64,000 bases of DNA from Diploscapter coronatus (taxonomy: Eukaryota; Nematoda; Chromadorea; Rhabditida; Rhabditidae). A model generated the notes under the pieces. That model searched no databases, was not told where the DNA came from, and saw nothing but the letters and a program-made list of their open reading frames with translations. The position numbers and the translations under genes are program-made. Shown here piece by piece: positions 23,182 to 35,600 of this stretch (position 1 is the first letter of the stretch; every line of letters starts with the position of its first letter). The stretch covers positions 16,755,249-16,819,248 of the forward strand of contig OZ038423.1 of the NCBI GenBank assembly GCA_964036155.1, in the 5' to 3' direction.

Positions 23182-25500
23182 ATGGCCTCGGTGTTGGAGC
23201 AGCTGAAAAAAGCGACCGTTGTGGTGGCAGACACCGGGGACTTCAACGCGATCAAGGAGTTCCACCCGACCGATGCAACCACCAACCCGTCCCTCATTCT
23301 GGCTGCTTCCAAAATGGACGCCTACAGCCATCTCATCGACGAGGCCATTGCCTACGCGAAGGCTAATGCAGCTGGAATGGATAAGCAGCAGGTAGGCAGC
23401 ATTTTGATGTCTTTTGAGTTATAAATGAGTTGGAAAATTACGAAAGGGAAAAATCTTTCTGAAGATATCCTGCATTTCTTCCGATAATGAAAGTTCCGTT
23501 CGGATGAAATGTACTCTTTTGCAATAAATCGAATTTCGTAAACGTGTTTTACACATCTTCTCCAGAACAGACTTCTCAAAAACGCGGGTCACTGTTCAAC
23601 TTGCAGAAGAAAATGGTTCATCTTTTCAAGAAAGCAAAGAAGGCATGCTCTTTTCTCTCAATATAACACGATTTATTTCCGCGGGCTAATTTGCGGGTCG
23701 AGTTTTCAGAAGTCTGCTCCATAATTTGAGTCATTAAACTGAATTTTAACCCGTAAATATTTTTTCCAGGTTCTGATCTGTGCAATGGATCGCATTTTCG
23801 TCGTTTTCGGCAAGGAGATTCTTAAGATCATCCCTGGTCGCGTTTCCACCGAAGTTGACGCCAGGTTTGTTTTTCATTTTCTTACTTTCTTTTGGCTCAC
23901 TATATATTCTATCAGTTCACTGACCATCGTCTGTAAAATTGACCAGTTCTTTCTTTTCGCTATACTCGCAAATCCTAAAGCTTTGTTAATTTTATAAACG
24001 ATGGCTATGGTAAACTGGTAGATTATGCAGGAAGCCCTTTTCATTATTATCATTCAGATTGTCATTCGACACGGCAGCTTCTATTGCCAAGGCCCTCACT
24101 CTAATCGAGCAGTACGAGAAGGAAGGCATTGGCAAGGAGAGGATCCTCATCAAATTGGCCTCCACTTGGGAAGGAATTCAAGCTGCCAGGTTGCTTTTTT
24201 TTTTTACTTTCCTCGATGACAAATAATGGTGCACGAGAAAAATGTGAACGAGTTTTTTTTTCGAAAAATAATAAATTGAGCAGAAAGGTGTTCAACATCA
24301 TCAAAATCTTCTTCATTTATGCATTTATTTATTTCTTGTGAAATCACTAAAGCTCATATTTTAAACGAATTTGATTTTCGTCTCACGAATTGTGAATAAG
24401 GAGTAAATTTGCAGAGAATTGGAATCCAAGCACGGCATCCACTGCAACATGACTCTGATGTTCAACTTCGAACAGGCAGTGGCCTGTGCCGAGGCTGGAG
24501 TCACTCTCATCTCTCCCTTCGTTGGGCGCATCATGGACTGGTACGTCAAAAATACGGACACGAAGACCTACGACAGAAATGACGATCCTGGAGTCAAGGT
24601 TAGGAAAATGCCTAGATTTGTCCTGAAAGAAGAACGTTTTAGAGCGTGACTCGCATTTACAATTACTACAAGAAGCACGGTCACAAGACGCAAGTGATGG
24701 CGGCCTCTTTCCGCAACACTGAAGAAATTAAAGGACTTGTTGGATCCGATCTCCTCACTATCAGGTTGGTGGATTTCTTTGTGATTTCAACCCCAACCCT
24801 TTTTCTTACGAAGGTCGTCTATGAAATTCGCCATGGGTTATTTTTATTCGATATTTGATCATGCTTCCTCAAAGTTGAGATCTTTCTGAGAAGGGAATAG
24901 GCTCACTTATTCAAAACTGAGACGGAAACTGGTGTAAAGTTTCCTAGATTTGGAATGGGAACGAGGGCCATTTTTAATCTGGGGCGGAGACAGGTAAATC
25001 TTGAGGAAACCTTTTGTTACATTATTGTGCTAAACAGTTCTTCTTTTCAGTTTTAGAAGGAATGAATACGCGAAAGTTTCTTTCTGCTCTCTTCGTAGAA
25101 ATGTTTGATATTTCCATTTTTCTAGAATTAAAAGAAAACCCAATAAAAGATATTCTACCCATTTCTTCCCACTCAAATTCCAATATCTCGTTCTCCTTTC
25201 AATGATTCATTACACGTTTCAGCCCTGGACTTCTGAAGCAGCTCTCTGAAGATGCTGAGACTGTGCCTGTTATGTTGAGCGCTGAGAAGGGTCATTTATT
25301 TTCCTTCATGACTTTCTGCAATTTACTTCATTTCAGCAGTCAGCCTGGACATTCCAAAGATTCAAGTTGACGAGAAGTCTTTCCGCTGGGCGCTGAACGA
25401 GGACGCGATGGCTACGGAGAAGCTCGCAGAGGGAATCAGAAACTTCACGAAAGATGCGCGTAGTCTCGAGCAACTCATCCTTGCCAAACTCGGCATCTGA
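23182..25500 (+). CDS. Transaldolase
   Basis: Transfers a dihydroxyacetone unit between sugar phosphates in the non-oxidative pentose phosphate pathway; cytosolic. Seven exons: 23182-23391, 23770-23864, 24058-24189, 24415-24598, 24643-24764, 25223-25290, 25337-25500, totalling 975 nt and 324 residues, close to the animal enzyme (about 337). Family signatures seen: [13 protein letters not shown] with the TNPS loop, [33 protein letters not shown] carrying the Schiff-base Lys, and [25 protein letters not shown] site 13 nt before the ATG (23167-23168) looks like a spliced-leader acceptor. The sequence before exon 1 has a diverged copy in intron 1 (about 23615-23725). An AAG-rich stretch at 23606 is not needed for the family alignment and is treated as intron. 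Confidence 0.96.
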
Positions 25501-26185
25501 TTCGGAACACTCAAATCGAGTGGTTTGATTTTTATTTCTTTACTATCTTTCTATCTACATTTTCATTTATGCCTTTATTTTGGCATCGTTTCACCTCCAT
25601 TAAGTGCAGTATTATTTTAGTTTTAGCATTCAAATTCCAAAATTTTCGAGTTCTAAATCTGTTTTGACCTGAATCTGCTAAGTTCACAAAATACGGAGAC
25701 AATTGATGTGATTGCTAAGTCCCCCCATGAAGAGATTATTCTTTTACCAAAATTCGTATTTTATTATTCACAAAATTATAGATTTGAAGTAGACTTTAGA
25801 TGCAATAAAAGGATATTTTATTAAAGTCAAAGCTCATCAGTAGAGTTTGACAACATTTCATTTCGTTGTGAAACCTTAATTTGATACTATTGGTTCCTGT
25901 GCACTTTTTTGCATTTCGCCACCTCTAATAATATGGTTTCTCTTTGCTTTTTCACAATAACACCAAAATATTCGATATTTGAACTGCACATGCTTTATAC
26001 TATTTAGAATGACTTATCGTAATACTAGTTTTAGAGATTTGCGCTGTTCGGTTCGATATTTGTGGAAAAAATAGTCAATTTTGTTCATTGGCGCGAATGA
26101 TGCAAATGATTTTCATAGGAATCGTTATTTTCTAAAAAGTGACAACTTTGAAGAAGCGTTTTGTTATTTGTTTCAGATAATTGAG
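25501..26185. other. 3' flank of transaldolase
   Basis: AT-rich sequence of about 690 bases, expected to contain the transaldolase 3' UTR and the start of the next possible transcription unit. No exon or repeat is supported. Confidence 0.5.
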
Positions 26186-26659
26186 ATGCAATCGGGGGGT
26201 CTACCGGAGAACTGCAGACCTACAGGCAGACTGTCGTTCAACTCGAACAGTGAGTATGATTTTCAATTTTTACCGATTATAAACGATGATGATACAATTG
26301 ATCATGGAAAAGGCTTATCTTATTTTCTCAGTACTCGCAAACCCTGTCATGCTAAAAATACTCGTTCATTGCTAAACTCCTTTTTCATAAGCTATGCGCA
26401 AATGAGCCCAGCCAAATTGCAGAGAACTAGCAGCTCTGGCCAAGCTGTTGGCGGACAATCGCAGTACCTGACTTGCCGATCTGTCTCTCTTCTGCTTCTT
26501 CCTCTCCTCACATTCTCTTCTACAAAACCGTCAATCTCGCTACAAATAAATCATCGAAATTTTTCCTCGGTCAAAGTAGAATTTCTAGAATATAAATATC
26601 TGATAGAATCACAGAAGAATTTGCCAGATACCGAAATCAGAAGATTACATACATTTTGA
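26186..26659 (+). CDS. Possible small orphan gene (103 residues) or 5' exons of a longer gene
   Basis: Exon 1 (26186-26249) follows a TTTGTTTCAG acceptor by 9 nt and ends at a strong GTGAGT donor; its GC content is that of the true exons around it. Exon 2 (26412-26659) follows a CAG acceptor and keeps the frame to a TGA, totalling 312 nt. The product begins MQSGGLPENCRPTGRLSF and continues KLQRTSSSGQAVGGQS, a basic Ser-rich stretch of phosphorylation-site type, then a hydrophobic run VSLLLLPLLTF. I do not recognise it. The intron is itself open (162 nt), so an unspliced 192-residue frame also exists. Exon 2 may really end near a GT after CRS, with further exons not identified. Confidence is limited. 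Confidence 0.38.
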   Translation: MQSGGLPENCRPTGRLSFNSNSEYDFQFLPIINDDDTIDHGKGLSYFLSTRKPCHAKNTRSLLNSFFISYAQMSPAKLQRTSSSGQAVGGQSQYLTCRSVSLLLLPLLTFSSTKPSISLQINHRNFSSVKVEFLEYKYLIESQKNLPDTEIRRLHTF

Positions 26660-26936
26660 TCGACTTTCCTTCTTACAACGTTCTTAAAACTGATTTGTTT
26701 ATCAAGATTTTACATAGTTGTGATCATCGAGGTAAATTTGTCAGAAAGCGATTTTAGATTGGACATTGACCTTTCGGTCTTCTTTTCGGATTATTCATAA
26801 ACTTCGTAACTGAATAGCGAATCTGCTCTTCTGTCATCGATCCTTTCTTTTTCGAATACCATTTTCCTCTTTTTGGATCTCGTTCAGGAGGACTTGCATC
26901 TAGAATCATTTAAATAACAGTTGGAACTTCACGAAT

Positions 26937-29900
26937 TTATAAATGACCTGGAATGTCAGAGCATAATTTCTTGCTATGGTGAGCTTGGCGGGCCTGGCAT
27001 AGCCACGAAGCCTTGCATTTCGCGTCACAGACAGGATGTACATTGCGGCGATAGAAATTCCTTCAACGATATTGATTTTTTTCTTTTTCGATTTTTATTA
27101 TTACCTCATGTACTGGTTGAATAGTGTATCATCAGTTTTCATCCTAAAAATGTGAAATTTATCCTTCTCATACACAAAACTGACTGATTTATCATATTGC
27201 TCCATTCTGAGGGCAGGTTGGCTGTAAATCCGTATTCCTAAAGATTCAGTTGATTTCATAGATTACGGGAAGAAGCTAGCCTTGAGAATAGAAGGATAAA
27301 GCTGTTCAACAGTAGGGTCATAGGGCGGCTGATTCGCCACTGTCAGATTCATAATCCATTCTTCGAAATCGATCACTTGATACGTTGAGCCATCGTATCT
27401 TCCATCTATCGTGTAGATGCGATAAGTTGGATTATAGCGACTGTACGGCGTCATGCAAGGGGCACTAAAATCACATTTTATGAATATTTTAACTTCGTTA
27501 TCACTTAACACATTATTCAATCTACTTGTCTTTCATAACATCGATTTTCATCGTTTTGAAAACTGATCAGTGATCACGGTTAAGACGCAGAAGGAAGAAT
27601 GAATGACATCGGAGGTGTTTGGAAGTGAATTTTGAAATATCGGAAACGGAACAGAAATTTCCGAGCACCTCTGGATAACATATAATATGAACCAAGTATG
27701 AAATAATCCATAAATGAAACAAATAGACCTGAAAACGACATCAACAGGTCGGCTATTGAAGTCTTCAGGATCTTCGTAGATTACAGAGAATCCCTCAGAG
27801 TGGACGTGTGCCATTATATGAGCAGTAATCGTGTTCTCGAATCGAATCGCCAGTTTGTAGTAATTCAAGGACCATCCTTCCAGCGCCTCAGGTGTACCCG
27901 GCGGAATATGAGCAACTATATGCACCTAAAATACGGTGTTCATTCATAATTTTCTCATTTATTTTTTGAATAGCTTCTCTTCTAAAGATATTTCCGAGAA
28001 CGGTCAACGGGTATTAATTTAGGTGAGTGAGAGAAATGTGAAAATATATGGCTTTATATCCCTTTTCCTTCTATGGATAGTAGCCCCAGGAATACTGATG
28101 GCGAGGTAAAATTTTAAAGTTTTCCTTGATATTGAGTCTGCAGTTTTACGGTCACAGATCGCTTCGGATCAGTGCAAATCACAAACCGTCTCAGATTCGT
28201 AATTAGCATAAAATCGGCATATTTTTCATACTAAATTTGTCCAAAAAGTAAAAATGAAAAATTCAGTTTTTTGCGGCTAAATCCAAAAGAGCCGACACCG
28301 GTATGCCCAGGGCTACCAGTAAAAGGCAAAAAGGTAAACCCATGCATTTTCACATTTCTCCCACCTGCTTAAATTAGTATCCATTGACCGTTTCCCAAAT
28401 ATTTTTAGAAAGAAGGTTACTCAAAAGATAAATGGCAAAATTATGAATGAACATCCTGTATAATATTGTTGAATCACTTAAGACAGAATAAAAAGCACTA
28501 AAATTTGTTGTGCTGCTTGCAACTGAATTGACGTTAATTTCAATATTTCGCAATGCATATCTGGCACTTTCAAATTTATCGTAGTTTATTTTGTTTTAAG
28601 TTTTGACTTTGATAACCATTGATTTGTAATTTTTATCTTTATTACCTTATCTCCGGCTTTCTCTGCATCTAGAAGTTGATCCGATAGCCAAGTCATCGTT
28701 CCATCGGGATCTGTTTGGTTTATGAACAGGAACCTAAAAAAACTAACGTATTTTAAACAAAGACGTATTTCTAACAAATTAAGACTATCACCAAGTCCAT
28801 TATTTAACGAAATGATCCGGAATCCAGGCCACGGCTTTACCATGTAACATCCATTAAATCGGATAATCTTGTCCTGATCAGCTGGGACATAGGGTTTCCA
28901 CTCATCTGCAACGGTTCCATACAACCAATCCATATGGAACTCTTCCGGAGTAAAGCTAGGAGCGAAACTATCCAAAGGAACGCCTAAAAATTATAAGCTC
29001 GAATTCGATGTTTTATGATTTGATTGTAAGAACAGATCTAGAAAAGACGATTGTCAGAAATCTCATGCCACCTACCTCCTATAATATTATCTATACAAAT
29101 GTCGTTTGTGTGCGACCTATCCCCCGTATATTTTCTTACCTTCATGATTCCCTAAGGCGAAATAAATTTGCTTGTCTGGGAAGTGACTCTTGATGAGCTG
29201 CGAGACATTTCGGATCATGCGCTGATGAGTGTCTCTGGCATAGTCCCAGATTGCATGTGATTCGAAATCGCCTGTCACAATCACATAGTCGATGTCCTTA
29301 TGTCTTTGAGCAATCTGTTGCAGTAAATTATCCACCATCCAGTATGGCGCATCGCAGATTCCTGAAATGTTAAAGATTTCTAAACTTTCGCATTTTTCAA
29401 CGTCACTCGCCAGTAGTTCCCCATTTTCCAGCAGGCTCTTTAATCGGCTGATCTCGTATCGCTTCCTGCAACATTTTTGACAATTTATCTGGGTCGTGTG
29501 CTTCTTGTAATCTTACGTTAGTATCGTTGAGAGGTCTGCAACATAGCGTAAAATGTTCGTCGCATTGTGCCTGAACACATGTAAACTGATTTTTTAGAGA
29601 ATTTGTATGTGCTAGCACAGCTAGAATTGGCGATATATTGATAAAACTCAGCATCCCCAATACCGATATGTTTACCAAAATTGCGGAAAAAGAGCCATGT
29701 AATACTAATGCATTCACCGATCGATGTCCTGTGATACTGATCGGTAATTCAAAGGTACAACCAGCCAGTGCCGACTGGATACCGATTGTTTTTATCCGAA
29801 ATCTACAGATTAGTAAATGTACTGGTATTGACTGATTTTTTACAATACTGATAAGCAGATTGGCATTGGGAATGCTGAGAATCGAACTAACCTCTGATCC

Positions 29901-30977
29901 GATTTGATAATCCATATCGATGTGAGGATCGCTGATATGAAGAACTCGCAATGTCGGTTTGCCCGCCTGAAAATAATAATCATGCCTTCAATCAAAGGAT
30001 TGTTTTCCTTCAACCTGAACAGGTTTCTTCGGGATTAGAGGCGGCTTATTCGGTGGAATTGTTTGGTTCCAGGTGGCTACCAAAGGATCGAAAAACTAAA
30101 ATTTATCACAATTCACTAATCTTCGCTCGAAAGTTTACTGTGCCACAATCAGACAGCAACAATGCGCAAATGTCTTTTGGGTCCAACAGAATTTGGCTGA
30201 GAACATAGACTGCTTCTGCCTGAAAAATTTTTTCATGCTTGCTGTTTTGTTTCAATATACACACCTCATAATTTGTTCCGATCATTTGACATATGAACGG
30301 CCGTTCAATATTGAAGGTTTCACAGACTAAAATTTGATATAAGAATGAGTTTCTGATCGTTGAAACATTAAAATTGATCTCATTAACCCTCTTTACTTCA
30401 TAGAGCATTTTAGAAAGACAATATGACGATGAGATTTGTTTTTTTTTTATTTTTCACGAAAAATGCCATTAAAAGCCGATGAAAGCTATAGTTTTTGAAA
30501 GATTCAAACTGATACCGAAAGTGACTAAATCAGCCAAGCATTTCTCCTTCGTGTCTTCACCCCATTGCGATTCAAGAAGCTGCACCGAATATCTATTTTA
30601 GTTGAGAACGATTTAAAAGATATTTTTATTAAATTATGGAAAAACTTGAAAATTCTGTGCGTATATTTTTCATATAAAAATCGTAGATTCGGAGAAAAAC
30701 TCGTTCAGAACAATAATTTTTGAAATGATGAAAAAATGGGTTGATTAAATAAGTTCCTAGACACCAAAATAATAGCTTTAATTTTAAAAAATAATCAAAT
30801 GAGTAGTATCCGGCTCATTTTAATGGTCTTTTCTAACCTGCATTCAATGCATTCTGCCGAAACAAGACGTTGGTCAGCAGATTCTCTGTTGACTGGATTT
30901 GACAGAACGAGTCCTGCAGCTAGAAGGCAGACTATCTGAAGCCCCTGTGCCAAGCCCATCCACATACACAAACACAA
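26937..30977 (-). CDS. Acid sphingomyelinase (secreted/lysosomal)
   Basis: Hydrolyses sphingomyelin to ceramide and phosphocholine. Sixteen exons: 30838-30977, 30516-30592, 30265-30326, 30139-30219, 30015-30095, 29892-29966, 29517-29570, 29411-29465, 29140-29361, 28776-28983, 28646-28733, 27729-27925, 27281-27464, 27176-27237, 27105-27143, 26937-27060; 1749 nt, 582 residues. Order of parts: signal peptide (residues 1-26), saposin-B domain with the six cysteines (CIEC... to CALLLSDCGT), Pro-rich linker, calcineurin-like phosphoesterase with HISDPHID, VIVTGDFESH, ALGNHEG, HIVAHIPPG and MAHVHSEG metal ligands, then the C-terminal Cys-rich region ending DIPGHL. Two introns must start with GC (29362-29410 side and 27238-27280 side) because GT alternatives hit stops. 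Intron 12 carries a 525-bp transposon. Several ATGs are possible near 30977; the first in-frame one is used. Confidence 0.93.
27932..28460. mobile_element. 525-bp TA-flanked fold-back transposon (MITE) in the sphingomyelinase gene
   Basis: The element at 27934-28458 begins CGGTGTTCATTCATAATTTT and its other end, read inverted, begins CAGGATGTTCATTCATAATT. The arms stay alignable for about 180 nt on each side (to about 28110 and from about 28275), and TA flanks both ends. No transposase frame is present. Ends and target site suggest the Tc1/mariner class. It lies between exons 28646-28733 and 27729-27925. Confidence 0.75.
29646..29880. repeat. Short inverted repeat in a sphingomyelinase intron
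   Basis: CTCAGCATCCCCAATACC at about 29648 recurs inverted at about 29862-29879 (CTCAGCATTCCCAATGCC). The inner part is only weakly self-complementary. It is probably another small fold-back element. Confidence 0.45.
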
Positions 30978-32680
30978 ATGTAGAGACGTAAAGATTAGTG
31001 ATCACAATAATTGGCTTATCAGACGAAAGACAAGTGCTGATTACACGGAACAGAAGCAGAAAAGAAAGAAATGCAGAGAATTGAAGCAGAATCCGCTTAT
31101 AACTCTCCGTTTCACAGCGTGTTGATAACGTGCTTTCGACAATTGATTAGCAGATGAATCGATAATCATGAAAATTTGCTAGCAACTAGAGATCAGAATT
31201 ATCAATTTTGACAAAAATCTAAAAGAACAGTTCCACTTTCTACTTTATGCTTGTCTGATAATTCTATTGAGGAATGATGTTTACTGTCTCAAAACAGACT
31301 TTAACTAAACAATCGTGCTTTTTATATTAATTTTAGACGAAAATCTTATCAGTAATCTAATCGCATAATGGCAATAAATTTATAGGTTTTCAATAAAAAT
31401 TAAAACAAAAAGATTTTTATGGAGATGATTTATCTTTCGGATGCTTTCTCTGATGCCTAAAACATCGTTGAGCCACAATTCGGATATCTTACTCTGACAC
31501 TAATGGTGTATTCTTCCAGCTTAATTTTACTCGCTCTGGAATTCGATCAGGAAGACCAGCATCTGAATTTTCTAGGCAGGATTTTTGATAGTAAATAAAA
31601 ATAAACTTGAAATGTCTGAACATAAATTCATGCTGTAGTGAACTTGTCTCATTTAGCAGAGCCAATGTGCCTTGCATTTTGCGTCATATGGAGGCTGAAT
31701 ATTTCGGCGGTAAAAATTTCTAGATGGTGGACTAGAAAGCTCTACTATCATACAGTGGCGAGCAAATTTTAGAACCAAATTGTAATATTAACCATGAACC
31801 CATTTTATAATTAATCTAGAATGAAAGCGAATTTCAGAAATTTAAAATAGAATGAATTTATTTTTTGCAAAATTATCTGTAAACTCATGATTATCAATAC
31901 AATAATACGAAACATAAATAACACAAAAATGAGATCGTAAAAAAAACTATCCGATATGCACATAATCAAAGAAAAATGAGATCAATTGATGAGAGATTAT
32001 TATAATGACTGCAAACGAATTATGTTATTCGTATGACTATAGGATATGCTAATAAAATGAAGATCACGAGAATTTGCAATAATAACGAATAATATTTTGC
32101 TATTTGCTCGAAATAATAATTGAATCAGAAATATTTTTGTTCCACAATAAACCAAACGATAAAATTGGTATTCTAATTTTTAATGAATGACGAAAAAGAA
32201 ACCAATTAATATGAAAAACTGAGCAAATGAGGAGGCAATTATTGACACGAGTCTGGATAATTATTTAGGGAAGAAAAGAGAACAGTTTTAAAATGAATTA
32301 TAAAAAGAATTATACCGGAGAACAAACAAGTCGGATTGGCTGCGGAGGAATTGACGAGGATAATTGCTCCTGTGGAAATATAACAACACCTTGAGGACAG
32401 CCATTTTGAGCGCAATCTGCGATTTGGTTCAGGGGAAGAGATCTGCAAGGAGGGAGTGAATGAGTTGGAACAGAAAGCGAGCAGCACATGGGGAAAACTT
32501 GAAACGACTCCATAAGAAATAAAGCATAGAGGACACCCAGGGGAAGAGCGGAACCAGCAATACAATACAAAAGGGGTACGGGGGATGAGGAACAGTGGCA
32601 ATACGGAATGAGAATTTGACAAATCGGAATAGTAGTTTCATGTCTCGTTGCCGATATGAGAAGAACACACGAGCCAGACA
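30978..32680. other. Spacer between sphingomyelinase and GPCR genes
   Basis: About 1.7 kb upstream of the sphingomyelinase start and downstream of the receptor stop, both on the minus strand. It contains the decayed exon copy at 31605-31719 and otherwise very AT-rich sequence. No other exon is supported. Confidence 0.5.
31605..31719 (-). pseudogene. Relic of an acid sphingomyelinase last exon
   Basis: Read on the minus strand this gives NFYRRNIQPPYDAKCKAHWLC, then a TAA (31653-31655), then MRQVHYSMNLCSDI, aligning position by position with the real last exon at 26937-27060 (NFYRRNVHPVCDAKCKASWLC...KLCSDI). One cysteine is changed to Tyr. The 3' splice site (ATCTAG) is still present at 31720-31721, but no upstream exons of a second gene are found. 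The copy lies just upstream of the intact gene, so it is most likely the remnant of a tandem duplication. Confidence 0.75.
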
Positions 32681-35600
32681 CTAGACAGCAATTGGCTGCA
32701 GAGGAGAATCGGTTGCACTCCTGACAGATGTGTCGATTTCGCCCGCCTCGTCCTCGAACCTGTTCCGATTGATCGACTGCTTCGCCACCCAGATCCTAAG
32801 ATTCTTTCCCGCCCCAAGCCACTGATCCAGAATGCGACTCAAGTCCGACAGGTCCCTTATGTTGATGTCTGACCTTGTCAGCTGCGTTCCTGCACCTGCT
32901 TGTCCTGCACTGTCGCCTCGCATTATCATCGTGAATTCGGTCCTTTTGCACATTAAACACATCAGCTTCTTCTTCATTTGGATTCGGAAATGCTTGCTAA
33001 AATAATATTCTAGGGTAGTCCAAACGTAACCAATGTACCTGCTCAAACAGTATAGCAAGAAATTGAGTACTTTTCCCATTGTGACGACTGAAGCTGAGAC
33101 AAACACAAGGGTCTGATTGGCTTCCGTTTTCAGGAAGTCTTCTTCCACTATGAAGTTGACATAGATGTAGACCAGCATTGATGGCAAGTGAGTGAAAACA
33201 TATGCAGTGACGATAGCTACCACCTGGAACGAGGGAATGAGTTAAATTTGCCTGTGAGTTCTCGTGACTTACGGTCACAGTGACGTGGCGTTCGGCTTTG
33301 CTCATTTGTCTGCACCAGAGATTACTGAAAATTCGATCAGTGAAGCGTATAGAAATAATTCCCACCTTCGACTAGACCCATTTCTAGCTACAGGCTCTCT
33401 TTCGAGCAGAGGGCAAGGAGATTGCTCTTCACTCTTCGTCGACCGTCTCGATTCCCTGACATCCACAGACTCGAAGAATTGTCGGCGATGCTTGAGGAAA
33501 TACAGCAGACAGATATTGAGACCAATTAGGAGAACCATGGGGATAAAGACGTCCATGACGACCGAGAACGCGTGGAGGACTTTGATGAGAGGGGAGACGA
33601 GAGGAGTCTGTGAAGCGCCCTAAAATAAGGATAAGCTATGAGTTTCATCATTAAGTTAGTTTTGAAGAACAAGCAACATAGACTTATTATCTTCCAAAGC
33701 TAATGTCGTTTATGGCAGTTTACGACATTTCAATACTATACAAAATGCATATTCCACACATCTCAATGTGCATACCAATTGGTTTGTCTCAGTTAATCAA
33801 CCTTCGACATACCTCTCTGGTGACATGAACTTCATTCGCAAAATTCATGTGGAAAGTTAGGAGAAACGAGAATAGGAATATTCCAGGAATCAAGATCATC
33901 TCGCGAATAGAGCAACCGCTGAAACTTCTCTTGTCTATGCATATTTATGGCTATGCTATGTATGCTATGATTATTAAATTTCCTGTGTGAATTTAGATGC
34001 ATACGTGCATCTTCTTAAAACAAGATGTCTGTTGAAAATCTAATATACTGAACCTGTTGCTCCGAGCAAAGAACGGATTCTTGATGGCGTACAGACGATG
34101 GCATGAAACTGCCACAATTAACCTGAATTATTACCTCTTTTTCTATTACTCAGTATTGAAGAAAATAACGTTATTTTTCCAATTTTATCGATTTACTGTC
34201 ATTTTTAATCCTTTTTTGGCACTTTATACTCTTTCTACTTGCATTCTCTTTCGAAAGAAATCGATGTCATTTGCTCCAGCCGAATTTCAACCCTCCAATC
34301 CGAATTCTTTCTTCCAATTACGTGGAAATGTTGGAAATGTGGGATGCGATTTAATTATATTCGCATCACATGTCGAGAGCAATTATATAAATGAACGAGG
34401 GGAAGAAGAAAAAAGATTTCGGATGAGAATCTGCTCTGATAGAGACAGAGATATTTCTGCTGAATGGAAAGATGAAAAGACGAACCAGCTGCTGGCTGTC
34501 GAGAAGAAGTTTACCAGAAACGTGAAATTCGTCTTGTATTCCACGTAGAAGTAGGCGAATTCAGTATAGCAAGTGCGTGGTGTTTGATTCTTCGGATCTG
34601 CAATTTTATTTATTTAGTGAATTTTCGGCAAAACGGAGCAATTGAGACAGAGTAAGTGACATATAATTTGCAATCGAAGATATTTTACATTGTTAGGTTA
34701 TTATTTGATGAAATTAAATAGTATACACAGTACTTATCTTCACGTTCATCTTGTGTTATTTATTTTACCCCAATTGCTCTATTCTATTATTGTCTTTTCG
34801 TCGAATTACCTATACAGCTGTAAGAAAACATGGAAGGGAAGAGTGCCAATTGATTGGGGAACATGCAGATCAAGTAGAGCATATCCGACATGGCTGCACA
34901 GGCCAGCATCGTATTCGCACTAAATTATGATTTTTAATCAAATTTTTATCATTTCAAATTTCACGTAGAATTTTCTTGAGTTGTAAAAGTAGACATTTCT
35001 ATCTAATAACATCGAATTGGAATGAACTTCTGACTCTAGGATTAATTGTGTAGTGTTCCATTTATGGCACTCGAAATTGGCTATGAAATTACTTCGTAGA
35101 CACTCGAAAGTAGATAGCACAAATTAATAACATCTTTTTTAAATATAAAAATTAACTTTTAAGTAATAATAAAAAATCATCTATTCAATTCCGTAGACAC
35201 CACTCTAATTATTCACATGAGAATGTCTATTTACCATCAAGTTTTTACATAACTGATAAAACTACACAAAATAACGTTAAGTGAGCTGCATATGCATCAT
35301 ATAAATTGCCCATTATCCCCGAATTCTAAAATGCTCTTTAGCGTGAGAAGTATGCGATGTAATTAATGACATGCAATAATGCGATGCAACTATAAATATA
35401 TGAATATTATACTTTATCACGTCTTCTTACGTGCTTTTCACAGAGCGATATGGTAAATTTAAGAAGTCTTGATTTTTATAAGGTGACCACAAATTGTGGA
35501 ACAAATTATTTTTTTGCCAAGCCCTGGCAAGTGTACTATTTAGGAAATGTTATATTTTTGAAATCTCCACGTCATGTAGATTATAAATATACCTATTTGT

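Noticed and set aside
23606..23640. Possible extra transaldolase exon ([12 protein letters not shown])
   Set aside because: No good donor follows, and the family alignment needs no residues between DKQQ and [10 protein letters not shown].
26081..26659. Unspliced 192-residue frame
   Set aside because: It contains a strong GTGAGT donor and a CAG acceptor whose removal keeps the frame; the part before the TTTCAG site has intron-like composition.
29880..29900. T-loop-like GTTAGTTCGATTCTC suggesting a tRNA
   Set aside because: It is the donor of a sphingomyelinase intron, with no A-box or cloverleaf around it.
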